Position numbers and translations under genes: made by a program. A DNA stretch of 64,000 nt from an uncultured Erysipelotrichaceae bacterium (GTDB lineage: Bacteria; Bacillota_I; Bacilli_A; Erysipelotrichales; Erysipelotrichaceae), in contig CADBEA010000005.1 of assembly GCA_902793635.1 (NCBI GenBank), positions 1-64,000 on the forward strand. Direction: 5' to 3'. Each line of letters starts with the position of its first letter. The stretch's first letter is position 1. Of the stretch, positions 44,101 through 52,571 are shown one piece after another. The notes beneath the pieces are model-generated. The model was given only the letters and a program-made list of their open reading frames with translations. It did not search any database and was not told the DNA's origin.

Positions 44101-46827
44101 ATGTCTGAAAGAGATGATCTGATAAAAAAAGAGATTGTTCAAAAAGTGCTTGCGGAGCTGAACTGCAAGCTGACGGAAATGCATGCGGAGCATTTTTCCA
44201 TCAGCCGGCAGGCAGAAGAGGACCTGCAGGCCGGACTGATCATCAGAGTTGCGAAAATCATGCATCCGACGCTGTTCCGCATGTTCCTGGAATACCTGAA
44301 CGAGCAGGACATGCTGGATCCATATATCAAAGACGACAATTCCGAAGAACTGGATCCCTGCCGGCAGAGTTTTGCAAAAACCGTGACTCTGTCCGTTCTG
44401 CAGCAGAAGGTGCCTTCTCTGATCGGACTGATCCACAGAACATTTGACACTTATCAGAACGTCATCCTGGAGATGGTACAGCGGATGGATCTTGCCTATG
44501 AAGACATCTGCAGAGATCTGCTGCAGAACGTGCATTTTCAGACTCTGACCGGTGCGAAAACGGACAGCGGTGACGTGCATAATTTTGGCCATACGACGAC
44601 GGTTCTGACGACCGATGCCGGAAAGTTCGTATACAAGCCGCATGATGTCAGAATCGACCTGAAATCAAAAGAACTGATCGACACCTTCTTCGCCGATGTC
44701 ATGCAGGCACCTGCCGTATGCTGCTATGATGGCTATGGTTTCGTGGAGTTTATCGACAGCGAACCGGCGGATACAGAAGAAAAGGCAAGACAGTACTGCT
44801 ATAACCTTGGCGGTCTGGCCACCATGGTACTGATGCTTGGCAGCAGTGACCTGCACCACAGCAACGTTCTCTCCCGGGGAATCTATCCGGTGATCATCGA
44901 TTATGAACTCATGATGACACCGGGCCGACCTGTCAAAGAGAACAGCCTGGGGCATGATCTGCGGTACTCGCTTCTTTACAGTTCTCTGATGCCGCAGAGA
45001 AGGGAAGAAATCGAAATGAGCATTCTTTTCGCCAAGGACGAGAAGAATCTCAGTTCACCGCTGGTCGACGGCGAAAGAAAATGCGTCACGGATTATCCGG
45101 ATGCATTCCTTGAAGGATTCCGAAATACCTACCGAAGATGCATGGAGCAGAAAGAAGAACTGAAGGAATTCGTCCGTTCCATGAAAGGCATCTTCGTCCG
45201 CCATATCTACCGCAATACCGGTGCCTACACGATCCTGAGGGATAAGACGCTGGAGCCCGCATGGATCGAAGATCCGTCCTTAAGAGACGAGGTGTTTCAG
45301 CAGATGTCGGTTGCCATGAAAAGAAGCGGCGCCGTGAATACTGACGAAATCGCGGCGGCTGAAACGGACGCGATCCTGCGCGGTGACATTCCCTATATGT
45401 ATATCCGAACCGACGCCGGTGATCTGTATATGGACGGCAGGATCGTACATCAGAACTTCTTTGCCCAGACCTGTATCGATCATGTCCTTTCCCGCATTGA
45501 CAATCTCAGTGACAAAGATCTTTCATTCGAGGAAGCACTGCTGAAGAAGGCGATGACCAGAATCATCCGGCGCAAGCGCCGGGGTTATGAGATCCGCGAG
45601 CGCATCATTGCCAGAAAGACGATCACGGATGAAGCTCTGCTTTCCCATGCGGAAACGATTTTCAGAGAAATCGCCGACGATGCCGTATATACACCGTCCG
45701 GTGATATCTGCTGGTTTGGTGTGAACTACTTCCTGGAAACCGGTATGGAACTTTACGGTCAGGGCCTGATCGGCGGTATCACAGGACTCGCGGTATTCTT
45801 CGCGGCACTGCACAGAATCACTTCTGATCAGGAGATTAAAAAGAAAACCGAAGAACTGGTCGAATATATCATGAAACGGATCGAGCATTCTGTGGACGGA
45901 CTCAGCGGTCTGGAAGTGATCTATCCCAATGTCGAAAGCATTGCCATGTCCGGCGGCCTCGGCGGCAAGCTGATTGCCTGCTATCTTATATCCGTGTATA
46001 TGAATAACAGTCAGTACCGCGAAATCTGCACAAAGATGATCCGGGTGCTGCCGAAGATGGATCTGCGGTTTGAAAAATCGGATGTCTATAACGGCACTGC
46101 CGGACTCCTGAAGATACTTTGCCGCTATGATGAATTCTTCAATGAACCGGGCGTAAAGGATTTCTGCAGCGCCCTGGCGGACAGGATCCTGGCTGATGCC
46201 AGCATTCCTTATAAAGACACAAAGATCTGGAGGACATTGTCCAATACCTGGGCGATCTCAGGCGCGGGACATGGCCAGTCCGGTGTCGCTTCTGCTCTGT
46301 ATCTGGCTGGGAAACGGCTGCAGAGAGAGGATCTGATCACGGCTGCCCAGGCTGGTTTTGACTTTGAAGCGGATACTTATTCCGTCCGGATCGGGGCCTG
46401 GCCGGACCGCAGAAGAAGTGAGAGAGCCGATGAATATCTGACCGGCTACTGCTCAGGTGCGCCGGGAATCGGCATGAACGCGCTGCTGCTGGATTATGAA
46501 GGTCATGAAGAGACTTTGAAGAGAGCCATCCGAAGCACCCTGAAAGAACCTCTGATGTTTAAGGATTTCCTTTGCTGCGGCAACAGCGCCATGGTGGAAT
46601 TCCTGCTGCTTGCCGGCACGAAACTGCAGCGGCCGGATCTTGTGGAAGAGGCAAGGACAAGAATGGCCATGATCATTGCCAGAGCGGAAAGAAACGGCTA
46701 TTATCAGTGCCTCAACAAGAGCATGAACAATGTGTTCAACTCGAGTCTTTTCTACGGTACAGCCGGCATCGGTTATGAAATGCTGCGGCTGATTTCACCG
46801 GATACGATCGAGTGCGTGTTCCTGTGA
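44101..46827 (+). CDS. lanM: Class II lanthipeptide synthetase (LanM), ProcM-like zinc site
   Basis: 908 aa, a little shorter than the usual 950-1100. The N-terminal dehydratase (DUF4135) shows GDVHNFGH (residues 157-164), VYKPHDVR and a kinase-like DLHHSNVL plus IIDYE (250-269) for Ser/Thr phosphorylation and elimination. The C-terminal LanC-type cyclase (about 560-908) has catalytic His in SGAGHGQSG (about 724) and zinc ligands in GYCSG (Cys784) and LCCGN (Cys825-Cys826). Three cysteines, CCG in place of the common CHG, is the ligand set of the promiscuous ProcM-type synthetases. No precursor peptide, LanT or protease is recognised within several kb, so substrates are probably encoded elsewhere. 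AGGTAGATGT precedes the start. Confidence 0.93.
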   Translation: MSERDDLIKKEIVQKVLAELNCKLTEMHAEHFSISRQAEEDLQAGLIIRVAKIMHPTLFRMFLEYLNEQDMLDPYIKDDNSEELDPCRQSFAKTVTLSVLQQKVPSLIGLIHRTFDTYQNVILEMVQRMDLAYEDICRDLLQNVHFQTLTGAKTDSGDVHNFGHTTTVLTTDAGKFVYKPHDVRIDLKSKELIDTFFADVMQAPAVCCYDGYGFVEFIDSEPADTEEKARQYCYNLGGLATMVLMLGSSDLHHSNVLSRGIYPVIIDYELMMTPGRPVKENSLGHDLRYSLLYSSLMPQRREEIEMSILFAKDEKNLSSPLVDGERKCVTDYPDAFLEGFRNTYRRCMEQKEELKEFVRSMKGIFVRHIYRNTGAYTILRDKTLEPAWIEDPSLRDEVFQQMSVAMKRSGAVNTDEIAAAETDAILRGDIPYMYIRTDAGDLYMDGRIVHQNFFAQTCIDHVLSRIDNLSDKDLSFEEALLKKAMTRIIRRKRRGYEIRERIIARKTITDEALLSHAETIFREIADDAVYTPSGDICWFGVNYFLETGMELYGQGLIGGITGLAVFFAALHRITSDQEIKKKTEELVEYIMKRIEHSVDGLSGLEVIYPNVESIAMSGGLGGKLIACYLISVYMNNSQYREICTKMIRVLPKMDLRFEKSDVYNGTAGLLKILCRYDEFFNEPGVKDFCSALADRILADASIPYKDTKIWRTLSNTWAISGAGHGQSGVASALYLAGKRLQREDLITAAQAGFDFEADTYSVRIGAWPDRRRSERADEYLTGYCSGAPGIGMNALLLDYEGHEETLKRAIRSTLKEPLMFKDFLCCGNSAMVEFLLLAGTKLQRPDLVEEARTRMAMIIARAERNGYYQCLNKSMNNVFNSSLFYGTAGIGYEMLRLISPDTIECVFL

Positions 46828-46880
46828 AAACGGCAGCTGTTCAAACCAGCTATCTTTGCGGCTAAGAAGAACAAGTTAAA

Positions 46881-46923
46881 AACTGCAGCAGTTTATCGCA
46901 AACCGCTGCAGTTTTCTGTTTTT
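46881..46923 (+). terminator. Terminator of lanM
   Basis: AACTGCAGC and GCTGCAGTT with a 15-base loop, followed by TTCTGTTTTT. Confidence 0.85.
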
Positions 46924-47032
46924 CATCATGGTGATCATCTGTCGGCAACTGCCGCATTGCCGGGATGATTTTTCGTTCTGTGCCTCTGTGAATTCTGTTA
47001 TCAATGTAGTGCCTGCGGGTGATCCATGACTG

Positions 47033-47464
47033 TTAAAACACCAGCAGTCCGTTTTCGTCAAACCAGAAGTCCGGTCCCCATACGACTTCCCAGTAGTAGC
47101 CGTCCGGATCCGAGAAATAGGCGTGATATCCGCCCCAGAATGCGTCCTGCGGTTCTTTCACGATGCGGCCGCCGGCTTTGCGCACCAGTTCGATCGTTTC
47201 ATCGACTTTCGCGCGGGAATCAACATTATAAGCCAGGGTAATGCCGCCGAAACCGTCGTGATAAACAGGCGGATCACTGGCGTCAATGTCCTTTGCCAGC
47301 AGGTCCAGCGGGTATAGTTCAAATTTCGTGCCGGGTGTATCAAAGAAGCAGACACGCGGATGATTGTCTTCGCTGTCGGTGTGAAAGCCCAGCTGATCAC
47401 GGTAAAAGATGACAGACCGTTCCATGTCTCTCACACCCAGACAGATACAGGTTATTTTATTCAT
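47033..47464 (-). CDS. VOC family protein (glyoxalase fold)
   Basis: 143 aa: NKITCICLGVRDMERSVIFY, FDTPGTKFELYPLD, GGITLAYNVDSRAKVDETIE and YHAYFSDPDGYYWEVVWGP, a standard VOC protein with a closing Glu. Not related closely to the VOC gene at 3370. Substrate unknown. Start at 47464 with AGGTACTCCT-region ribosome signal (GAGGTACTCCTATGA). Confidence 0.85.
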   Translation of the reverse strand: MNKITCICLGVRDMERSVIFYRDQLGFHTDSEDNHPRVCFFDTPGTKFELYPLDLLAKDIDASDPPVYHDGFGGITLAYNVDSRAKVDETIELVRKAGGRIVKEPQDAFWGGYHAYFSDPDGYYWEVVWGPDFWFDENGLLVF

Positions 47465-47515
47465 AGGAGTACCTCGTTATCGTTACATCGCCTCTGGAAG
47501 ACGATCTGTTTTTTG

Positions 47516-47920
47516 TTATGCACCGGTCCGTTCTTCGGACAGATTCTTTTCCTTTTCGAAAAAAGCCTTCTGCAGCATCGCATATTCTTCCGCTGTACAG
47601 ACCTTCCGGCACATCGGCCCGAAAGATTCCGTTACCCGGAAACAGTCTTGCAGGATGGAACATGGATATTCATCGCATTTGGCGCAGTTCGCGATATGTT
47701 TTTCTTCACAGCATGCAGCGATATGATATCTGCACCAGTTGTCTGCCTTGCATCCGGTGCAGGCGATTTCTTCCTTTGTGACGACATGATCACGATAGCC
47801 GATTTTAAACCACAGCCGTGCGGTATGCTGCAGCTGTTCCCCGGTTTTTTCGAATGGATGCTTCACATATCGCGGACATGCCGAGCAGTCGTTGCCGCAT
47901 GCCGCAAGTATTCTCTTCAT
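47516..47920 (-). CDS. DUF3795 Cys-rich protein
   Basis: 134 aa with many cysteines in DUF3795 order: AACGNDCSACPRY, ACTGCKADNWCRYH, AACCEEKHIANCAKCDEYPC. Probably binds zinc or an iron-sulfur cluster. Common in anaerobes; function unknown. It lies 51 bases upstream of the VOC gene and may share its transcript. AGGGAGGCGG before ATG 47920. Confidence 0.85.
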   Translation of the reverse strand: MKRILAACGNDCSACPRYVKHPFEKTGEQLQHTARLWFKIGYRDHVVTKEEIACTGCKADNWCRYHIAACCEEKHIANCAKCDEYPCSILQDCFRVTESFGPMCRKVCTAEEYAMLQKAFFEKEKNLSEERTGA

Positions 47921-48012
47921 GTTTTCCGCCTCCCTGAGAGATCGTTATCTGTTTGTGGTTATTATACATCAGCCACAAAGAGGGGAATCATGCTCTGAAT
48001 CCTGGAAATTGA

Positions 48013-48036
48013 AAAGATCCCGGTAACGGGATCTTT
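48013..48036 (-). terminator. Terminator after the glutaredoxin-like gene
   Basis: AAAGATCCCG/CGGGATCTTT with a GTAA-type 4-base loop, 18 bases from the minus-strand stop. Confidence 0.8.
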
Positions 48037-48053
48037 CAGCATGAACTTTCTGC

Positions 48054-48365
48054 TCAGCAGCCTTTTCTTCCGACTTTGTGATCTTCAATGGAGCAGGCTG
48101 CCGCTGATCCGTATTCGATCAGTCCGGCATCCGCCGGATCGATGGAAATTCTGCCGTCTTCAAATACAAAAGCCGGGATTCCTACGTCACCGATCGCCTT
48201 GCAGTGGTCAAACACAGGACTGGTGTCGCGCATTCTGGTAAAAGCACCCATGTTCCGGATGTTCTCGCCGATGTTGATGTATTCAAATTCATCCTCACGG
48301 CCTTTGATCTGTTCATAAATATAATCGCAATAAGGGCATGTTGGCATTCCGTAGATCTTAATCAT
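48054..48365 (-). CDS. Glutaredoxin-like protein
   Basis: 103 aa thioredoxin-fold protein. IYGMPTCPYCDYI gives the active-site CPYC near residue 10; VGIPAFVFEDGRI gives the cis-Pro loop. The C-terminus is longer than in a typical glutaredoxin (about 15 extra residues with a Cys-rich end). Reduces disulfides or handles glutathione-like thiols. Good ribosome site (GGAGGTACAG). Confidence 0.85.
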   Translation of the reverse strand: MIKIYGMPTCPYCDYIYEQIKGREDEFEYINIGENIRNMGAFTRMRDTSPVFDHCKAIGDVGIPAFVFEDGRISIDPADAGLIEYGSAAACSIEDHKVGRKGC

Positions 48366-48515
48366 TTTCTGTACCTCCAGATGATCCGTTTAACGTTTCT
48401 TCTGACTGTTATTATACAGCAGACGGCAGAGAAGTTGGCTTTTCAGGCACTTCCACATTTCCGGCACCGGTTTTTGACATGCTGTTACGATTCAGTCCCT
48501 GAGCACAGCTGTATG

Positions 48516-48544
48516 AAAAAGCAGAGTCCATTTTCGGACTCTGC
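48516..48544 (-). terminator. Terminator downstream of the small membrane-protein gene
   Basis: GCAGAGTCC/GGACTCTGC with a 6-base loop, T run on the minus-strand side. Confidence 0.85.
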
Positions 48545-48578
48545 TGTAATGAATCATATTGTTGCGGAAAAGCCGGGC

Positions 48579-48828
48579 TTATCTTGGAATTAAGAATATA
48601 ACAGCGATACCAAAGGAATAGATTGTGAGGATCGCGACAAGAACGAAGAGAATCCACCAGCCGATATCAGACGCTTTGCCGCTGACGACTTTTTTCTCCG
48701 TGGCTGCAGCAAGCCAGAAAAGCAGCGGGAATAATGCCGGACAGAGAAAGCACCAAAGCGGCGGCCAGCACATGAAATGTGGTGGCATGTAAGAGTTTGG
48801 ATTTTTTCTTTTCTGGTTGCTGGCTCAT
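48579..48828 (-). pseudogene. Frameshifted small two-helix membrane protein gene
   Basis: A strong site CAAGGAGGTAAC precedes ATG 48828, and the first frame reads MSQQPEKKKSKLLHATTFHV, then a hydrophobic segment LAAALVLSLSGIIPA, then turns to junk and stops. A second frame carries LLFWLAAATEKKVVSGKASD, a second helix WWILFVLVAILTIYSFGIAV and a clean stop at 48579. Joining them near 48722-48730 gives a natural protein of about 80 aa. So either a real frameshift, a sequencing error or recoding. The product is a small bitopic membrane protein of unknown role, still followed by a good terminator. Confidence 0.6.
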
Positions 48829-48922
48829 GTTACCTCCTTGAAAACAAAGCGGGAAACAGGTGTGTCATAATTTGTAAATCCCGCATTGGATGTGAGTACT
48901 GCGTGCCTCTTTCTGAATACAG

Positions 48923-48953
48923 AAAAAACTCTTTCCGAAATGAGAGTTTTTTT
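48923..48953. terminator. Hairpin terminator downstream of the MBL-fold gene
   Basis: AAAAAACTC/GAGTTTTTTT with an 11-base loop, T runs in both directions. The rest of 48829-49105 shows no credible gene. Confidence 0.7.
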
Positions 48954-49105
48954 GTCAGAAGAAGATTGCTTGCCAATAATTATAACCCAATTCATGTGGC
49001 ATGTCGTTGATATCTGAAAAACAGATGCAGGAAAATCTCTTTTTTCATACACGAAGAAGGCATTGTCAAAGTGCAGAAGAACTGTCGGAATCTGGTTGTA
49101 ATCTC

Positions 49106-49870
49106 TCAGATATGAATCTGGAAAGTGCCGAAATCAAATACGCCGCTTCCCTGTATCAGCTTTCTGGCCTGTTCGATCCGGCTAAATCCATCCGCGATAT
49201 CATCCATCAGAGAAAGAGGAATGTTCAGCTGATGATGTCCGGGCAGGATCCGGCTGATCCGGTAATTGCGGATCTTTTGCACGGAGGCATAGAAGAGTAC
49301 CGGATCGGTAGTCGGATAAAACGCGTCAAGACAGCCTTTGTATATCAGATCGCCACTGAACAGGTATTCGCGCTCCACATCATAAAAACAGCAGTGACCG
49401 GGTGAATGTCCCGGTGTGTGGATGACCTGAATGAGCCGGCCACCAAGATCCAGAATGTCGTTATGATGCAGAATTCTGTCCGGCTTTCCCTGAAAGATCC
49501 GATAGTTTTCAATATTGAATTCCGGCGGAAAATCACAGGGCTGTCGCATCAGGTTTTTCTTCACTGTTTCAAGGGGAAGGGGAAACTGTCTGTCGAGCCA
49601 GTCTTTTTCCGCTTCGTGCACGGCGATATTATCAAAGTGTCCGTGACCGCCGATATGATCCCAATGAACATGCGTGGTGACTGCTGTGACGGGCAGATCC
49701 GTCAGTTCATCGACAGCTTCACGGATATTCGCGACACCCAGCCCGGTGTCAATCAATAACGCTTTATCCATGCCGCATAAAAGATAGCAATGTGTTTCTT
49801 CCCAATGTCTGTATTCGCTGATGGCGAAAGTCCGGGAATCAATTTGTTCAACTGTAAACCAATCGTTCAT
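49106..49870 (-). CDS. Metallo-beta-lactamase-fold hydrolase
   Basis: 254 aa: VTTHVHWDHIGGHGHF (HxHxDH zinc motif, about residue 83), HTPGHSPGHCCFY (later His), and LFSGDLIYKG (bridging Asp). Typical glyoxalase II/MBL family size. Substrate unknown. Upstream genes of the same strand (P-loop, PAP2, dehydrogenase) are close, suggesting a loose cluster. Confidence 0.88.
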   Translation of the reverse strand: MNDWFTVEQIDSRTFAISEYRHWEETHCYLLCGMDKALLIDTGLGVANIREAVDELTDLPVTAVTTHVHWDHIGGHGHFDNIAVHEAEKDWLDRQFPLPLETVKKNLMRQPCDFPPEFNIENYRIFQGKPDRILHHNDILDLGGRLIQVIHTPGHSPGHCCFYDVEREYLFSGDLIYKGCLDAFYPTTDPVLFYASVQKIRNYRISRILPGHHQLNIPLSLMDDIADGFSRIEQARKLIQGSGVFDFGTFQIHI

Positions 49871-49917
49871 ATGAATACCGTTTATTTTGTAAGATGTGTA
49901 TCAGGAATGAATACGTG

Positions 49918-50550
49918 TTACTGCAGTCCGAATGCTTTTTCGACCAGTGCCAGAGTTTCTTCAACCGTTCGGCCGTCATCCCGGTGTATGACCGGAAATC
50001 CGGAATTCAGAAAGCGGTCATACTTTTCTTTTGAATTGATCTGAATCAAACCCTGACGGTAGTTCTCCATGGCTTTTTCCGGATCGAGCTCGTCCATGAT
50101 CAGCCTGTATAAAAACTGCTTTTCCTTGTCAGGCCGGTCGAAAAACCGGTTGACGGAAATCATCGGGTCCGCCAGCATGACCAGGACGTGGCCGGGTTCG
50201 GCGACTTCCCGCAATGTCCCGATGGAAATGTTCGTATCGACAAAGACCGGCTTTTTCCGGCCGCAAAGATCACGCAGTATCTGCAGTTCCAGTATTTCAC
50301 ATTCCCGGGCAGCACCGTCGATCCATGCCGCATATTCAGCCGGTGTTCTTCTGATGAAATCGTGCCAGTCTTCCAGATCGCGGGTGTATGTCAGACAGGG
50401 GAACTCTTCTCTGTCCAGTTCCGGGAAAAAGCGGTCCTGATAATTTTCTTCACACAGTATGCCGTTGTACTTTTCGGCAAGCATTCGGATCATCGTCGAT
50501 TTTCCGGCATAGGCGGTTCCGATAATGAAGTATGCATTGGTATAAATCAT
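49918..50550 (-). CDS. P-loop NTPase / shikimate- or adenylate-kinase-like protein
   Basis: 210 aa. Walker A IGTAYAGKSTM near residue 10; no clear Walker B text but KPVFVDTNISIG and HVLVMLADPMISVNRFF fit small-molecule kinases. A cytoplasmic protein that may phosphorylate a small metabolite; target unknown. Start at 50550 with GGAGGACACAATG upstream. Confidence 0.7.
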   Translation of the reverse strand: MIYTNAYFIIGTAYAGKSTMIRMLAEKYNGILCEENYQDRFFPELDREEFPCLTYTRDLEDWHDFIRRTPAEYAAWIDGAARECEILELQILRDLCGRKKPVFVDTNISIGTLREVAEPGHVLVMLADPMISVNRFFDRPDKEKQFLYRLIMDELDPEKAMENYRQGLIQINSKEKYDRFLNSGFPVIHRDDGRTVEETLALVEKAFGLQ

Positions 50551-50644
50551 TGTGTCCTCCAGTGGGAATTCGTGTTCTGTGATCTGTCAGCCGGTGATAC
50601 ACCGCTGTCCCCATTATACTTGATGGATGATCATTTGCTTAAAG

Positions 50645-50676
50645 GATAAAATAACTGCCGGCCTGAAAACCGGCAG
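50645..50676 (-). terminator. Terminator of the PAP2 gene
   Basis: CTGCCGG/CCGGCAG with an 8-base loop, T-rich tail on the minus strand, 11 bases after the stop. Confidence 0.7.
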
Positions 50677-50686
50677 CGAGGGGACT

Positions 50687-51532
50687 TTATTCTGAATCCT
50701 GCTGTGTATGGCGGCTGTTCAGAAACAGCAGAATGACAAAAATGATCGCGAAGATTCCCGCCCCGGCCATGACGTCGCTGATGAAATGCATGCCGCCCAT
50801 GATACGCGAAGCAGCCACGAAAACAGTGAAAACCAGCGGGCATATAAATAACAATGAAGAGTTCCTGGGATACTTTTCATATAACTCCGGCAGCAGAACG
50901 ATCAGGAAACTGCAGGCGGCATCGAAGGTATGGGCACTGGGAAAGGAATGATATAAATCGTTCTTAATGGCGAAGCCGTTGACCGTCCACCAGTTCTGAA
51001 ACTTTGCGCCTTCCTGAAGAATGGCAAGATAGCGGGGCCGGTTCCACACATACTTTATGACTTCCACGATCACGATGCCGATCAGCGGTGTCAGAATGCC
51101 AATCCATAATAAGCGGCGGCTGGAAGGAGTATCTTCGGGAAGGGGAATACGAATCAGAATAAGGAAGATGGCGATTGTCGCGGACAAAGTGACGCATCCC
51201 TCAACGAGATAATTGTCATGGGGAATGACGATGGTTAATGCGGCTGCGAAACAGAGCAGAAAGCAGATGATTTCCGAATACCATTTCCGTTCCTGGAACC
51301 GGCCAAGCGCATGGATACAGAAAGCCGGAACCAGCAGAGCGGGAAGCTGCCCGGTCCGCCGTCCCAGCTGAAAGAACCATTCTGACGCATGTGCCCTCAG
51401 TAAATCAGAAAACGGCAGATCATAAACGGAAAGCCACAGAAACAGAACAATGTAGGCGGCTGCCGCAGCCGCAAACCACAGTTTCTTTTGTACAGACAGA
51501 TTCAGAAATCCATTTGATCTTTCTCTGTTCAT
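50687..51532 (-). CDS. PAP2-family membrane phosphatase
   Basis: 281 aa with about six membrane segments and the three PAP2 motifs: KYVWNRPRY, SFPSAHTFDAA and SRIMGGMHFISDV. Dephosphorylates a lipid phosphate such as undecaprenyl pyrophosphate or phosphatidic acid. N-terminal 20 residues are basic and cytoplasmic. Start at 51532 with AAGGAGTAAC upstream. Confidence 0.9.
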   Translation of the reverse strand: MNRERSNGFLNLSVQKKLWFAAAAAAYIVLFLWLSVYDLPFSDLLRAHASEWFFQLGRRTGQLPALLVPAFCIHALGRFQERKWYSEIICFLLCFAAALTIVIPHDNYLVEGCVTLSATIAIFLILIRIPLPEDTPSSRRLLWIGILTPLIGIVIVEVIKYVWNRPRYLAILQEGAKFQNWWTVNGFAIKNDLYHSFPSAHTFDAACSFLIVLLPELYEKYPRNSSLLFICPLVFTVFVAASRIMGGMHFISDVMAGAGIFAIIFVILLFLNSRHTQQDSE

Positions 51533-51589
51533 GTGTTACTCCTTCGTTTTTACTGCCGTTGTTTACAGAAATTATTGATGATAAGCGGA

Positions 51590-52531
51590 TCAATAGCCGA
51601 GTGTGCGGTTTACGGTATGGACAGGTTCTTTTCCGTCCAGGACCAGCGAGAGGTTCTTAACAGCGACGTCGATTACCTGACTGTAATTCACACCGCTGCG
51701 ATAGCCGCCGGAAATGTGCGGCGTGATATAAACGCGTGGTGCTGTCCAGAGCGGATGGCCGGCCGGCAGCGGCTCGGGATCCATGACGTCCAGACAGGCG
51801 GCTTTGAGATGACCTTCTGCCATTACGGCAAGCAGATCTTCCGTGACGATGGAATTGCCGCGGCCGACGTTGAGCAGAATGGCGCTGTCTTTCATCAGCG
51901 AAAGTCTGCGTCTGTCAAACATGCCTTTCACATCCGCGGTGCCGGGAAGACTGAGAGCGACGACGTCCATCTCGGGAAGCAGGGCATCCATTTCTTCTGC
52001 TGTCACAAGCTTCTCGACGTAATCCGGTTTGTCATGCACGGTTCTGCGGACACCATAGCAGACGGCACCGAGGGCATTTGCTTTTCTGAGATATGCACCG
52101 CCGATCGCACCCATGCCGACGGAAAGAATCTTTGCGCCGGCGAACCGGACGATCTGATCGAGCAGTTCCCAGTCCTGTTCTTTCTGCATGGAAAGGTATT
52201 CCGGCATCCGTTTCATGGCCATCAGTGTCGTTGTGATCATGTGTTCGGCAATCGATTCGCCATAGGCGCCAAAGGCATTGGCAAGCACGATATGTTCCGG
52301 CAGCCAGGTATAGTTGTTCGCTCCGGCACTGAACAGCTGCACAAAACGCAGTTTCGGCATTTTCGCACAGATTTCTCTGGTAATGGAGCCGGCGAAAAAC
52401 TCCGCTTCCTCAAGTGCTTCAGCGGGAATACTGCCGGGATCTTCGCAGAAAACGATCTTTGCGGGCAGTTCTTTGAAACGGTCGATTCCGTATTGTCTGT
52501 GATGGCCGGTGATGATTACGGTTGCTGTCAT
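51590..52531 (-). CDS. D-2-hydroxyacid dehydrogenase (NAD-dependent)
   Basis: 313 aa. Rossmann motif SVGMGAIGGAYLRKA, catalytic Arg in ALSLPGTADVKGMFDR, Glu in DPEPLPAGHPLW and His in ITPHISGG. Reduces a 2-keto acid to the D-hydroxy acid with NADH; the exact acid is unknown. It overlaps no neighbour; the metallophosphoesterase gene is upstream. Confidence 0.9.
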   Translation of the reverse strand: MTATVIITGHHRQYGIDRFKELPAKIVFCEDPGSIPAEALEEAEFFAGSITREICAKMPKLRFVQLFSAGANNYTWLPEHIVLANAFGAYGESIAEHMITTTLMAMKRMPEYLSMQKEQDWELLDQIVRFAGAKILSVGMGAIGGAYLRKANALGAVCYGVRRTVHDKPDYVEKLVTAEEMDALLPEMDVVALSLPGTADVKGMFDRRRLSLMKDSAILLNVGRGNSIVTEDLLAVMAEGHLKAACLDVMDPEPLPAGHPLWTAPRVYITPHISGGYRSGVNYSQVIDVAVKNLSLVLDGKEPVHTVNRTLGY

Positions 52532-52571
52532 AATGAGTACCTTCTTTCCTGATCCGTTTTATGAAGCATGG

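Noticed and set aside
46876-47061. Cys-containing 61-aa minus-strand ORF next to lanM, as a possible lanthipeptide precursor
   Set aside because: It overlaps the lanM terminator and the 3' end of the VOC gene, has no ribosome site and no leader with a Gly-Gly motif. Its cysteines are scattered rather than in a core.
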